The position numbers and the translations under genes are program-made. The notes under the pieces were generated by a model that had not been told where the DNA came from, made no database searches, and was given only the letters and a program-made list of their open reading frames with translations. From Modestobacter sp. DSM 44400 (lineage in GTDB: Bacteria > Actinomycetota > Actinomycetes > Mycobacteriales > Geodermatophilaceae): 50,269 nucleotides of DNA. Of the stretch, positions 43,910-50,269 are shown piece after piece. Each line of letters starts with the position of its first letter. Positions within the stretch are counted from its first letter, which is position 1. Location: NCBI RefSeq assembly GCF_900107175.1, contig NZ_FNOZ01000031.1, positions 1 to 50,269 on the forward strand, read 5' to 3'.

Positions 43910-44332
43910 TCACTCCTCGAGCGCCGGGCCGGCCTGGTGCCGGGGGTGACCGTGGGTGCGTCCGCGCTGCTTCATCCGGGCCTCGAGCACGTGCCGGTCT
44001 CCGTCGGAGAGCTGGTCGTGGGCGTGGGCGTCGGCGGCGCGGAAGGCCGCCCAGTACGAGGCGTCGAAGTCCTCGACCACCTGGAAGGTCCACCGGTCGG
44101 CGATGACGTTGCGGCCGACGAGATCCCGGTCCAGCTGCTCGGCCAGCTCGGGGTGCCCGGCGTCCCGGAGCTGCTGGACGGCGTCCTGGAGCAGGCGGTC
44201 GGCCTTGCCGGTCAGCTGGTGGAAGCCGTAGAGCAGACCGCGGGCCTGCTCGACGGTTTCCAAGGCTTCGGAGAGGCTGCCCAGCGCGGTCACGGTGTCG
44301 TCGTCGAGGTCGGGGCGGCTGCGGTCACTCAC
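43910..44332 (-). CDS. Conserved hypothetical protein (140 aa)
   Basis: A helical soluble protein with blocks that I recognise as conserved in actinobacteria: VEQARGLLYGFHQLTGKADRLLQDAVQQLRDAGHPELAEQL, then VGRNVIADRWTFQVVEDFDASYW and a basic C-terminus (ARMKQRGRTHGHPRHQAG). No catalytic motif is visible and no function is known to me. It stands alone on the minus strand between a tiny acidic gene and the TetR gene. Confidence 0.75.
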   Translation of the reverse strand: MSDRSRPDLDDDTVTALGSLSEALETVEQARGLLYGFHQLTGKADRLLQDAVQQLRDAGHPELAEQLDRDLVGRNVIADRWTFQVVEDFDASYWAAFRAADAHAHDQLSDGDRHVLEARMKQRGRTHGHPRHQAGPALEE

Positions 44333-44410
44333 CGGTCCATCGTGCGGCCGGCGCCGGTGTCCCGCTCAGCCGTGCTGCCGGCTGGGAGGAGGTGCCGTGC
44401 GGAGGAGGGG

Positions 44411-45043
44411 TCAGCGCGCGGCCGCGACGGCGTAGTCGATGAGCTTCTCGGCCAGGTCGCGCCCGTGGGAGGCGGGACCGTCGGGGCCCAGCAGGCCGCC
44501 GGAGAGGTACATGCCGTCGATGATCAGGTGGATCTGCGCGGCGAGATCCTCACCTCGGCCGGGGACCAGCTCGCCGGCCAGGAACAGCAGGCGCATGTGC
44601 AGCTCGTACTTGTAGTCCGCGGCAGCGCTGCGGGCCGGGTGCTGCGGGTCGTCGTACTCGCTGCTGACGTTGGTGAACGGGCAGCCGCGGAAGCCGGTGC
44701 GGGTGACGTCCTTCTCGACCGCGTCGACCACCGAGAGCAGCGCGGCCCGCGGGTCGCCCTCCAGCCGGATGAGCTCGGCGTCGAAGCAGCTGAGCACGGT
44801 GGCCGCCTTGCGGGAGAGGTAGGCGCCGACGAGGTCGTCCTTGCTCTTGAAGAGCCGGTAGACCGTCATCTTTCCCAGGCCGGTCTCGCGGACCAGTTCG
44901 TCCATTCCCACGCTGCGCGAGCTGCGTGCGGAGAACAGCCGCTCCGCGGTGTCCAGGACGATCTCCTGCCGCTCGGCGCGGGAGCGGCGGAGCGGCGCCG
45001 GACCGTCATCGGCGGAGTGCAGGGGGAGGGCTGCGGCAGTCAC
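44411..45043 (-). CDS. TetR-family transcriptional regulator
   Basis: A 210-aa regulator. The N-terminal HTH is VLDTAERLFSARSSRSVGMDELVRETGLGKMTVYRLFKSKDDLVGAYL. The C-terminal domain is the helical ligand-binding and dimerisation part (DAVEKDVTRTGFRGCPFTNVSSEY, AAQIHLIIDGMYLSGGLLG), of the type often found near fatty-acid or efflux genes. It lies 0.8 kb from the double operator at 43605-43641 and may bind there; this is a guess from proximity and site shape. The 218 bases upstream (45044-45261) hold no gene that I can see. Confidence 0.88.
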   Translation of the reverse strand: MTAAALPLHSADDGPAPLRRSRAERQEIVLDTAERLFSARSSRSVGMDELVRETGLGKMTVYRLFKSKDDLVGAYLSRKAATVLSCFDAELIRLEGDPRAALLSVVDAVEKDVTRTGFRGCPFTNVSSEYDDPQHPARSAAADYKYELHMRLLFLAGELVPGRGEDLAAQIHLIIDGMYLSGGLLGPDGPASHGRDLAEKLIDYAVAAAR

Positions 45044-45261
45044 GGGAGGGATCGTGCAGCACGCCGTGACGGAGCAGTTCGCGGCACGCCGAGGCGCCTA
45101 CCCGATTGCTCTGTGTCACTGGGATGTGGGGTGCATCCCGGGACGACGGGGGTGCGTGGTGCGGGTGTGACAGCGCTGCGTGACCAGCGGGACGACCGCG
45201 GCGGGCCCCGCCGACCTGCCCAGGGGCAGGTGTGGCGGGTGTGCCCGCTGCGGTGCGAGGG

Positions 45262-45393
45262 TCAGGCCCGGCGGACGCGGCGGGGGTTGGCCAGCATGCG
45301 GGCGACGGGCGTGCGCTCGGCCTGCGCCTCGTCGGACTCGTGCCCGCGTACGGCGTCGTGCTCGACCTGCTTGGTGTCCTCGGTGTTCTGCAT
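45262..45393 (-). CDS. Tiny hydrophilic protein (43 aa)
   Basis: ATG at 45393 preceded by GGAGGGG 12 bases upstream. The product starts acidic (NTEDTKQVEHDAVRGHESDE) and ends basic (ARMLANPRRVRRA), giving a charge-split peptide. Function unknown. One of the group of tiny proteins between 42.7 and 46 kb. Confidence 0.5.
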   Translation of the reverse strand: MQNTEDTKQVEHDAVRGHESDEAQAERTPVARMLANPRRVRRA

Positions 45394-45572
45394 GAGGCCA
45401 GCTTCCCCTCCGTCACCGATCGGGAAACAGGCCCGGAACGGGTGATCCCCTTTCGGGGGTGAGACGTCGCTCACTCGCACAGCGTTGTCACCGGGCGCGG
45501 CCCGCGCCCGCAGCCGACCCGCGGGGGGAGGATGGCCCCGACCGCCCCGCGGTCGCCGGAAGGACGAGCGCC

Positions 45573-45746
45573 ATGCCGATCGACCCACGCCGCACCTCGA
45601 TGCGTCCGCCGACCGCGCCGCCGCGGCACCCCCGCCCGGTCGAGCCGGACTCGGACGCCGCGGAGTCACCGGCTGATCGCCCATCATTGCCGGTCGGCCA
45701 GGGCGAGCCGGCCGGACCGGCGGCACCGGACGACCGCGCGGACTGA
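45573..45746 (+). CDS. Tiny Pro-rich protein (57 aa)
   Basis: ATG at 45573 follows GGAAGGACG. The first third is basic and Pro-rich (PIDPRRTSMRPPTAPPRHP), the rest acidic (EPDSDAAESPADRPS). It is probably disordered. No family is recognised. It is convergent with the next tiny gene. Confidence 0.45.
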   Translation: MPIDPRRTSMRPPTAPPRHPRPVEPDSDAAESPADRPSLPVGQGEPAGPAAPDDRAD

Positions 45747-45772
45747 GCTCCGCGCCGCCGGGCTGGAAACGG

Positions 45773-45940
45773 TCAGACCCCGGTGACCCGGTCCTCCGGG
45801 TCGACGGCCGACGCATCGTCGGGGCCCTCGGCGGGCTGGTCCGGGTGGGGGGTGCGCCCGGTCCCCTCCGCGTCGCGGGAGGGACCTCCGCCGTCGGGCT
45901 GGTCCACGTCGCTGGCACGCTGCGGTGCGCTCTCGGTCAT
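45773..45940 (-). CDS. Tiny acidic disordered protein (55 aa)
   Basis: It starts MTESAPQRASDVDQPDGGGP and ends DDASAVDPEDRVTGV; highly acidic, no hydrophobic core. The ribosome site is weak. It lies 43 bases after the rbsK stop on the same strand, so it may be transcribed with ribokinase. Function unknown. Confidence 0.45.
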   Translation of the reverse strand: MTESAPQRASDVDQPDGGGPSRDAEGTGRTPHPDQPAEGPDDASAVDPEDRVTGV

Positions 45941-45983
45941 GTCCCCGCCGTGCCCCGCGAGGGGCGTGGGCAACCGTCGGACC

Positions 45984-46907
45984 TCAGCCGACCGGGACGG
46001 CCCGGGGCAGCCGTGGCAGCAGCGCCTGCACGGTCCCGTCGTCCGGAAGTGCGCCCCGTGCCCCGGCCCCGGTCGTCGAGGACGCCGCTGCGGCCACGGC
46101 GTACCGGACTGCCTCCGCCGGCCCGGCACTCCGGGCGAGGAACTGGGCCAGCGCTCCGCAGAAGCAGTCGCCGGCGCCGGTGGTGTCGACCGGCTGGACG
46201 GCCGGCGGCGCCTGCAGCAGCGCGTTCCCCTCGGCCGGCACGAGCAGGGCACCCCGGGCGCCCAGGGTGACCACCACCGAGCCCGCGCCCAGGCCGCGGG
46301 CCAGCCGGGCGAGCTCGGCGGGGCTGCGCTCGCCCTCGGCCGCGCCGGCCAGCCGGACCAGTTCGTGCTCGTTGGGCACCAGGACGTCGACCAGCCCGAG
46401 CAGCTCCGCCGGCAGCGGTTGCGGCGGCGCCGGGTTGAGCACGACGATGCCGCCGGCGGCACCCGCGGCGGCCAGGACCGTCTCCAGGGGCGTCTCCAGC
46501 TGGAGCAGCACCACCGTGGCCCGCCGCACCTCGGCCACGTCGACGTCCGCCGGTGTGAGGACGCCGTTCGCGCCGGGGACCACCACGATGAGGTTCTCTC
46601 CGCCGTCCGCCTCGACCGGAATGGTGGCGGTGCCGGTCAGCTCGCCGGGTGTGGCCAGCAGTCGGTCGACGTCCACGCCGACCGCGACCAGTGCCGCCCG
46701 TTGCCGGTCGCCGGCCGGATCGGCACCGACCCGGCCCACCATCGCCACCCCGCCGCCGAGCCGACCCGCAGCCGCGGCCTGGTTGGCCCCCTTCCCGCCG
46801 GGCGCGGTGCGAACCGCCGAGCCGACCACCGTTTCCCCGCGGCCGGGCAGCCGGTCGACCGTGACCAGTACGTCCTCGTTGAGACTGCCGACGACGGTGA
46901 CGGACAC
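45984..46907 (-). CDS. rbsK: Ribokinase
   Basis: A 307-aa PfkB-family sugar kinase. It starts TVVGSLNEDVLVTVDRLP and has the first signature GGKGANQAAAAGRLGGGVAMVGRVG. The catalytic block is DTTGAGDCFCGALAQFLA. It phosphorylates ribose to ribose 5-phosphate, or possibly a related sugar. The GTG at 46907 is fixed by GGAGG five bases upstream. No ribose transporter is adjacent. It is divergent from the methyltransferase gene, 73 bases away. Confidence 0.9.
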   Translation of the reverse strand: MSVTVVGSLNEDVLVTVDRLPGRGETVVGSAVRTAPGGKGANQAAAAGRLGGGVAMVGRVGADPAGDRQRAALVAVGVDVDRLLATPGELTGTATIPVEADGGENLIVVVPGANGVLTPADVDVAEVRRATVVLLQLETPLETVLAAAGAAGGIVVLNPAPPQPLPAELLGLVDVLVPNEHELVRLAGAAEGERSPAELARLARGLGAGSVVVTLGARGALLVPAEGNALLQAPPAVQPVDTTGAGDCFCGALAQFLARSAGPAEAVRYAVAAAASSTTGAGARGALPDDGTVQALLPRLPRAVPVG

Positions 46908-46980
46908 GGGGACCTCCGGGTGCGAGGGAGCGGGGCCCCAGCAGTACCAGACGCGCTCCCCGAGAAGTAGTGTCCACCCC

Positions 46981-47745
46981 GTGGCGGACCCCTCGGCGCG
47001 GGTGCGCAACGACCCGGCCCAGTACGACGACCTGACCGACCAGTGGTGGGAGCCGGCCGGCGGGTTCGCGATGCTGCACTGGCTCGCCGCCTCCCGGGCA
47101 GGGCACGTGCCGCCCGCTCCGGGTCCCGGCGCCGTCCTCGTCGACCTGGCCTGCGGCGGCGGGCTGATGGCCCCGCACGTGGCCCGGCTCGGCTACCGGC
47201 ACGTAGGGATCGACCTCGGCGCGGCCGGGCTGGCGCTGGCCCGGACGCACGGCGTGGCGGTGGTGCGCGGCTCCGTGCTGGACGTCCCGCTGGCCGACGG
47301 GTGCGCCGACGTCGTGGTCGCCGGGGAGATCCTCGAGCACGTCGCCGACGACGCACGCGTGCTCGCCGAGTGCGCGCGGCTGCTGCGGCCAGGCGGGACA
47401 CTGGTCATCGACGCGATCGCCGCGACCCGGCTGGCCGGGCTGGTCGCAGTGCGGATCGGGGAACGCCTCCCCGGCGGCCCGCCGCCGGGGATCCACGACC
47501 CCGCGCTGTTCGTCGACCGGGCGGCGCTGGTGGCGACCGCCGACCGGGTCGGGCTGGACCTGCGCCTGGTCGGGCTGCGGCCCTCGCTCCGGGACACGCT
47601 GGCGTGGCGGCGGGGTCGTCGCTCCGGCGTGCGCATGCGGCCGACCCGCTACACCGGGGTGCTCTTCGCCGGGTACGGCCGCAAACGGCCGACCGCGGTC
47701 CGGAGCGGCGAGCCGGACGCGGCGCACGTACCGTCGGGCGCATGA
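46981..47745 (+). CDS. Class I SAM-dependent methyltransferase (UbiG/Coq3-like)
   Basis: A 254-aa methyltransferase from a GTG. Motif I is VLVDLACGGGLMAPHVARLGY, then HVGIDLGAAGLALAR, VVVAGEILEHVADDARVLAE (motif post-I/II) and LLRPGGTLVIDAIAATRLAGLV. The family O-methylates phenolic rings such as ubiquinone precursors. The type III polyketide synthase gene begins 43 bases downstream, so the likely substrate is a hydroxyl on its alkylresorcinol, pyrone or quinone product. The first residues (RNDPAQYDDLTDQWWEPAGGFAMLHWL) match UbiG N-termini well. Confidence 0.85.
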   Translation: MADPSARVRNDPAQYDDLTDQWWEPAGGFAMLHWLAASRAGHVPPAPGPGAVLVDLACGGGLMAPHVARLGYRHVGIDLGAAGLALARTHGVAVVRGSVLDVPLADGCADVVVAGEILEHVADDARVLAECARLLRPGGTLVIDAIAATRLAGLVAVRIGERLPGGPPPGIHDPALFVDRAALVATADRVGLDLRLVGLRPSLRDTLAWRRGRRSGVRMRPTRYTGVLFAGYGRKRPTAVRSGEPDAAHVPSGA

Positions 47746-47788
47746 GCTACCCCGGCCTGCCCGCCCCGAACGTGCTGGTGACGCGCCC

Positions 47789-48817
47789 GTGACGGCGGCG
47801 GTCATCACCGGTGCCGGCCGGGCCCTGCCCGCGACCTACACGCAGGATTCGGTGTGGGAGGGGTTCTTCGCCCAGCACTACGCCGGGGTCCGGTCGGCCG
47901 AGCGGATCTTCAAGGCGACCGGCGTTCGCACCCGGCACGCCGTGGCCAACCCGGTCGACGAGGACCTGTCGAACTGGGGCACCGGCGCGCGCATGGAGCG
48001 CTACGTCACCGAGGCGCTGCCGCTGGGGAAGCAGGCCGTCGCCGGAGCGCTGGACGCCGCCGGCCTGGCCCCCGGAGACGTCGGCCTGTTCGCCGTGGCC
48101 ACCTGCACCGGGTACGCGACCCCGGGCCTGGACATCCGGCTGGCCAGCGATCTGGGCATGCCGGTCGGCCTGCAACGCCTGCTGGTCGGGCACATGGGCT
48201 GCTATGCCGCCCTCCCGGGGCTGGGCGCGGTCACCGACTTCGTGACGGCCCGGTCCCGTCCGGCGGTGCTGCTCTGCTGCGAGCTGACCAGCTTGCACGT
48301 CCAGCCCGCCCAGCGGGACCTCGAGCAGGTGGTCGCGCACGCACTGTTCAGCGACGCGGCCGCCGCGGTCGTGGTCCAGCCGGGCGCCGGGCGCGGACGT
48401 CGGATGGCCGGCCTGGTGGCCCGCACCGACTCCTCGACCGCGGACCACATGACCTGGGACGTCACCGACCTGGGCTTCCGGATGGGGCTGTCCCCGCGGG
48501 TGCCCGACGTCCTGGCCCGGCACGTCGGCGAGGTCGTCGACGAGTTGCTCGCCGTCGCCGGCCTGCGTGTCGAGGACGTCGCGGGGTGGGCGGTGCACCC
48601 CGGCGGTCCCCGCATCCTCGACGTTATCCGGGACGAGCTCGGCCTGTCCGAGTTGCAGTTGGCCGCCTCCCGCCGGGTGCTCGCCGAGCACGGCAACTGC
48701 TCGTCGGCGACGGTACTGCTGGTGCTCGAGGAGCTCGCCGACGTCGACGGCCCGGTGGTGGCCCTGGCATTCGGCCCCGGGCTCACGCTGTACGCGGCGC
48801 TGCTGCTGCCGGCCTGA
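47789..48817 (+). CDS. Type III polyketide synthase (chalcone synthase-like)
   Basis: A 342-aa ketosynthase-fold enzyme. The catalytic triad is in place: Cys138 in GHMGCYAALPGL, His270 in VHPGGPRILD and Asn303 in EHGNCSSATVL. Such enzymes extend an acyl-CoA starter with malonyl units and cyclise the chain to resorcinols, pyrones or related phenols, without a carrier protein. CELTSLHVQP lies in the region that shapes the acyl-binding tunnel. The adjacent methyltransferase gives a two-gene tailoring cassette. Product unknown: bacterial alkylresorcinols, alkylpyrones and naphthalene types are all possible. GTG start. Confidence 0.9.
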   Translation: MTAAVITGAGRALPATYTQDSVWEGFFAQHYAGVRSAERIFKATGVRTRHAVANPVDEDLSNWGTGARMERYVTEALPLGKQAVAGALDAAGLAPGDVGLFAVATCTGYATPGLDIRLASDLGMPVGLQRLLVGHMGCYAALPGLGAVTDFVTARSRPAVLLCCELTSLHVQPAQRDLEQVVAHALFSDAAAAVVVQPGAGRGRRMAGLVARTDSSTADHMTWDVTDLGFRMGLSPRVPDVLARHVGEVVDELLAVAGLRVEDVAGWAVHPGGPRILDVIRDELGLSELQLAASRRVLAEHGNCSSATVLLVLEELADVDGPVVALAFGPGLTLYAALLLPA

Positions 48818-48901
48818 GAGCCGCGCAGCAACGCCTTCCTGCGCCCGATCGGCGGTCCTACGCTCGCGCCCACCGCTCGGCGGTGGCCGAGGAGGGGTCC
48901 C

Positions 48902-49549
48902 GTGGGCGGTGCCGGTCCGGTGCGGGTCTTCCTGCTGTGTTCCGACGAGGTCTTCCGCCGCGGCCTGACCAGCGTGCTGGGCGACGACCCGCACTTGATC
49001 GTGGTCGGCGAGGCGGGCGCTGCCGCGGAGGGGCTGGTCCGGGTGCCGGTCGTCCGCACCGACGTGGTGGTCCTGGACCTCCCGCTGGCCGGCGGGGCGG
49101 AGCTCTGCCGGCGGCTGCGCGCCGGCCTGCCCGGGCTGCGTTTCCTCCTGCTGTCCGCCGACGACGCCACCGCGGCCCAGGCGCCGCTGTAGGGGCCGGG
49201 GGTCTCCGGGCACTTGCGCAAGCCCGCGCGCGGCCGGACGCTGGCCGCGGCCGTGCACGTGGTGGCCGCCGGGCTCCCGTTGACCCCCGCCGGGCTCTCC
49301 GGCGTCGTGGAGCGCCGCCGATCCGAACCGGCCGGCGACCGACTGGCGGGCCTGACCGATCGGGAGCGTGCGGTGCTCCGGCTGATCGGTGAGGGTCTGA
49401 CCAACCGGCAGATCGCCGAGCGGATGGGGCTCGCCGAGAAGACGGTGAAGAACTACACCTCGCACCTGTTGGCCAAGCTGGGACTCGAGCGGCGGACCCA
49501 GGCGGCCATCCTCGCCACCCGGCTGCGTGAGCCGGACCGGCGGGGGTGA
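48902..49549 (+). pseudogene. NarL/FixJ-type response regulator interrupted by one in-frame TAG
   Basis: GTG at 48902 follows AGGAGGGG. The receiver domain has the phospho-acceptor Asp59 in VVVLDLPLAGG and the switch Ser in LLLSADD. Then TAG at 49190-49192 ends the frame. The same frame continues without a shift into GHLRKPARG (with the conserved receiver Lys), and then a complete LuxR-type HTH: LTDRERAVLRLIGEGLTNRQIAERMGLAEKTVKNYTSHLLAKLGL. Read through, it is a normal ~215-aa regulator. As it stands it gives a 96-aa receiver fragment, and perhaps a separate DNA-binding half from ATG/GTG/TTG restarts near 49214. It lies just downstream of the polyketide cassette. Confidence 0.85.
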
Positions 49550-49618
49550 CCGGTCGGCGGAGCGGTCGGCCGCAGGTGGGGATGGGCGGGGTCAGGGCCC
49601 GGGCGGTCGGTGAGTGGG

Positions 49619-50134
49619 TCAGGCGCCCCAGGCGACCCGGCGTACCGCGGTCCGCGGGACGGCCGGCCGGAGCAGGGTCTTGCTCGCGGCGCCGACGACG
49701 ACGAGGTCGGCGCCGCGCGCAGCTCCGGTGAGGGCGGCGAGCACGGTGGCGTCCAGGACGGCGGTCTGCACCTCGACGGTGCTGCCGGTCTCGGTGACCG
49801 CGAGCCCGACCCGCGCGTCCAGGGCGTCCCGGCGCTCGAGGCTGCCGTTGGGCACCTCGGTCACGGCGGCCACCACGACGGTCGCCTCCCGGCGGGCCGC
49901 CTCGCGCAGCGCCCAGATCAGCGCGGTGTACGCGGCCGGCGTCTCGTCGTCGACGACGAGCAGCCAGGGGTGAGGGCGCCGCAGCGGGACCGGCGCCGGG
50001 TGCGGTGTCGGGGCCACGGCGAGCCGTAGCGCGGGTTCCGGGCAGGCCGGAGCCGGTTCGGGGACGCCGGCCGCGGTGGACACGTCGCGCAGGACGGGGG
50101 TGTCGAGGTCCGGGGAGGTCCAGCCGCTGGGCAT
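49619..50134 (-). CDS. UspA-like universal stress domain protein
   Basis: A 171-aa protein. After a Pro-rich N-terminal ~55 residues comes a Usp-like fold: PWLLVVDDETPAAYTALIWALREAARREATVVVAAVTEV, and at the end GAARGADLVVVGAASKTLL, corresponding to the ATP-binding G-x2-G-x9-G region. The glycine loop is incomplete, so nucleotide binding is doubtful. These proteins accumulate in starvation or oxidative stress. The ATG at 50134 has no strong ribosome site. Confidence 0.7.
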   Translation of the reverse strand: MPSGWTSPDLDTPVLRDVSTAAGVPEPAPACPEPALRLAVAPTPHPAPVPLRRPHPWLLVVDDETPAAYTALIWALREAARREATVVVAAVTEVPNGSLERRDALDARVGLAVTETGSTVEVQTAVLDATVLAALTGAARGADLVVVGAASKTLLRPAVPRTAVRRVAWGA

Positions 50135-50177
50135 GTACAGATGGTCACCGGGTGACCGCCCAAGCGGGTAGAGGCCT

Positions 50178-50194
50178 AGGGCGTGTCTCCTGGA
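50178..50194. mobile_element. Probable left terminal repeat of an IS5/IS427-type element
   Basis: The sequence GGGCGTGTCTCCTGG begins right after CTAG (50176-50179) and ends just before the transposase stop codon. CTAG-like targets are preferred by IS427-group elements. The other end is outside the window, so the repeat cannot be checked. Confidence 0.5.
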
Positions 50195-50269
50195 TCATGT
50201 CGTGAGCCAGATGATCATGCTGGCGAGGACGATCCCGGCGCGGTAGTTGACGGCTTTCTTGTCGTAGCG
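50195..50269 (-). CDS. IS5-family transposase, 3' end (cut by window end)
   Basis: The minus-strand frame is open from the window edge and reads RYDKKAVNYRAGIVLASMII, then WLTT and a TGA at 50195-50197. RYDK followed by a short hydrophobic helix is the usual C-terminus of IS5/IS427-type transposases. Only 24 residues are visible, so activity and completeness cannot be judged. Confidence 0.8.
   Translation of the reverse strand, partial: RYDKKAVNYRAGIVLASMIIWLTT

Overview
The window is very GC-rich actinobacterial DNA. Codon use, frequent GTG starts and gene families point to a soil or rock actinobacterium, most likely of the Geodermatophilaceae (Blastococcus/Modestobacter/Geodermatophilus type). 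Those families are an acVLRF1 release factor, a HelD-type helicase, GTP-dependent PEP carboxykinase, PRC/DUF2382 proteins, and a GGDEF protein with a V4R/methanogen-output-like sensor. The genus is an inference from gene style only. Insertion-sequence pieces cut both ends: the 3' end of an IS630-type transposase on the left and the 3' end of an IS5-type transposase on the right.

Layout. 0-10 kb: a flavoprotein of the acyl-CoA dehydrogenase fold that looks more like nitroalkane oxidase, small hypothetical genes, a frameshifted SRPBCC gene, a frameshifted Old Yellow Enzyme gene, pckG, an MFS exporter, the acVLRF1 peptidyl-tRNA hydrolase and a thiolase. 10-16 kb: a stress-type PRC/DUF2382 protein, helD, an MntA-HepT toxin-antitoxin pair whose HepT lacks the catalytic Arg, and a badly decayed restriction-modification locus; together these look like the wreck of a defence island. 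16-27 kb: YrdB, PPK2, a broken YihY-like membrane protein, a 24-bp perfect palindrome, a CrtI/PYROXD2-like FAD enzyme with a GNAT enzyme, an NlpC/P60 cell-wall hydrolase behind a c-di-AMP (ydaO) riboswitch, a DUF3817 protein, a beta-lactamase-fold hydrolase, a dead PPOX flavoprotein, and an AAA+ ATPase that seems to lack its N-terminus. 27-32 kb: an Lrp/AsnC regulator divergent from a three-gene branched-chain 2-oxoacid dehydrogenase operon (E1 alpha, E1 beta, E2). 32-38 kb: a complete fructose PTS, with fruR-fruK-fruA-ptsH on the minus strand and ptsI divergent. 38-50 kb: a 51-aa basic protein, a decayed diguanylate cyclase, a tyrosine phosphatase, a conserved hypothetical, an internally deleted acyl-CoA dehydrogenase behind an intact double operator, a TetR regulator, a run of tiny acidic proteins, ribokinase, a methyltransferase + type III polyketide synthase cassette, an amber-interrupted NarL-type response regulator, and a UspA-like protein.

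How it works together. The metabolic core is carbon-flow machinery: PEP carboxykinase, PTS sugar entry, branched-chain keto-acid oxidation and thiolase. Sugar entry depends on PEP, which links pckG to the PTS. Stress and envelope functions (PPK2, HelD, riboswitch-controlled NlpC/P60, UspA) surround it.

The most striking property is damage. About ten loci of recognisable families carry a frameshift, an in-frame TAG, an internal deletion or a lost end, next to fully intact operons. Several breaks need only one base at a short C or G run, so assembly error must be excluded for those. The restriction-modification, PPOX, diguanylate cyclase and acyl-CoA dehydrogenase loci have several independent lesions or deletions and are genuine pseudogenes as far as the sequence shows. 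No tRNA, rRNA or CRISPR array was seen.
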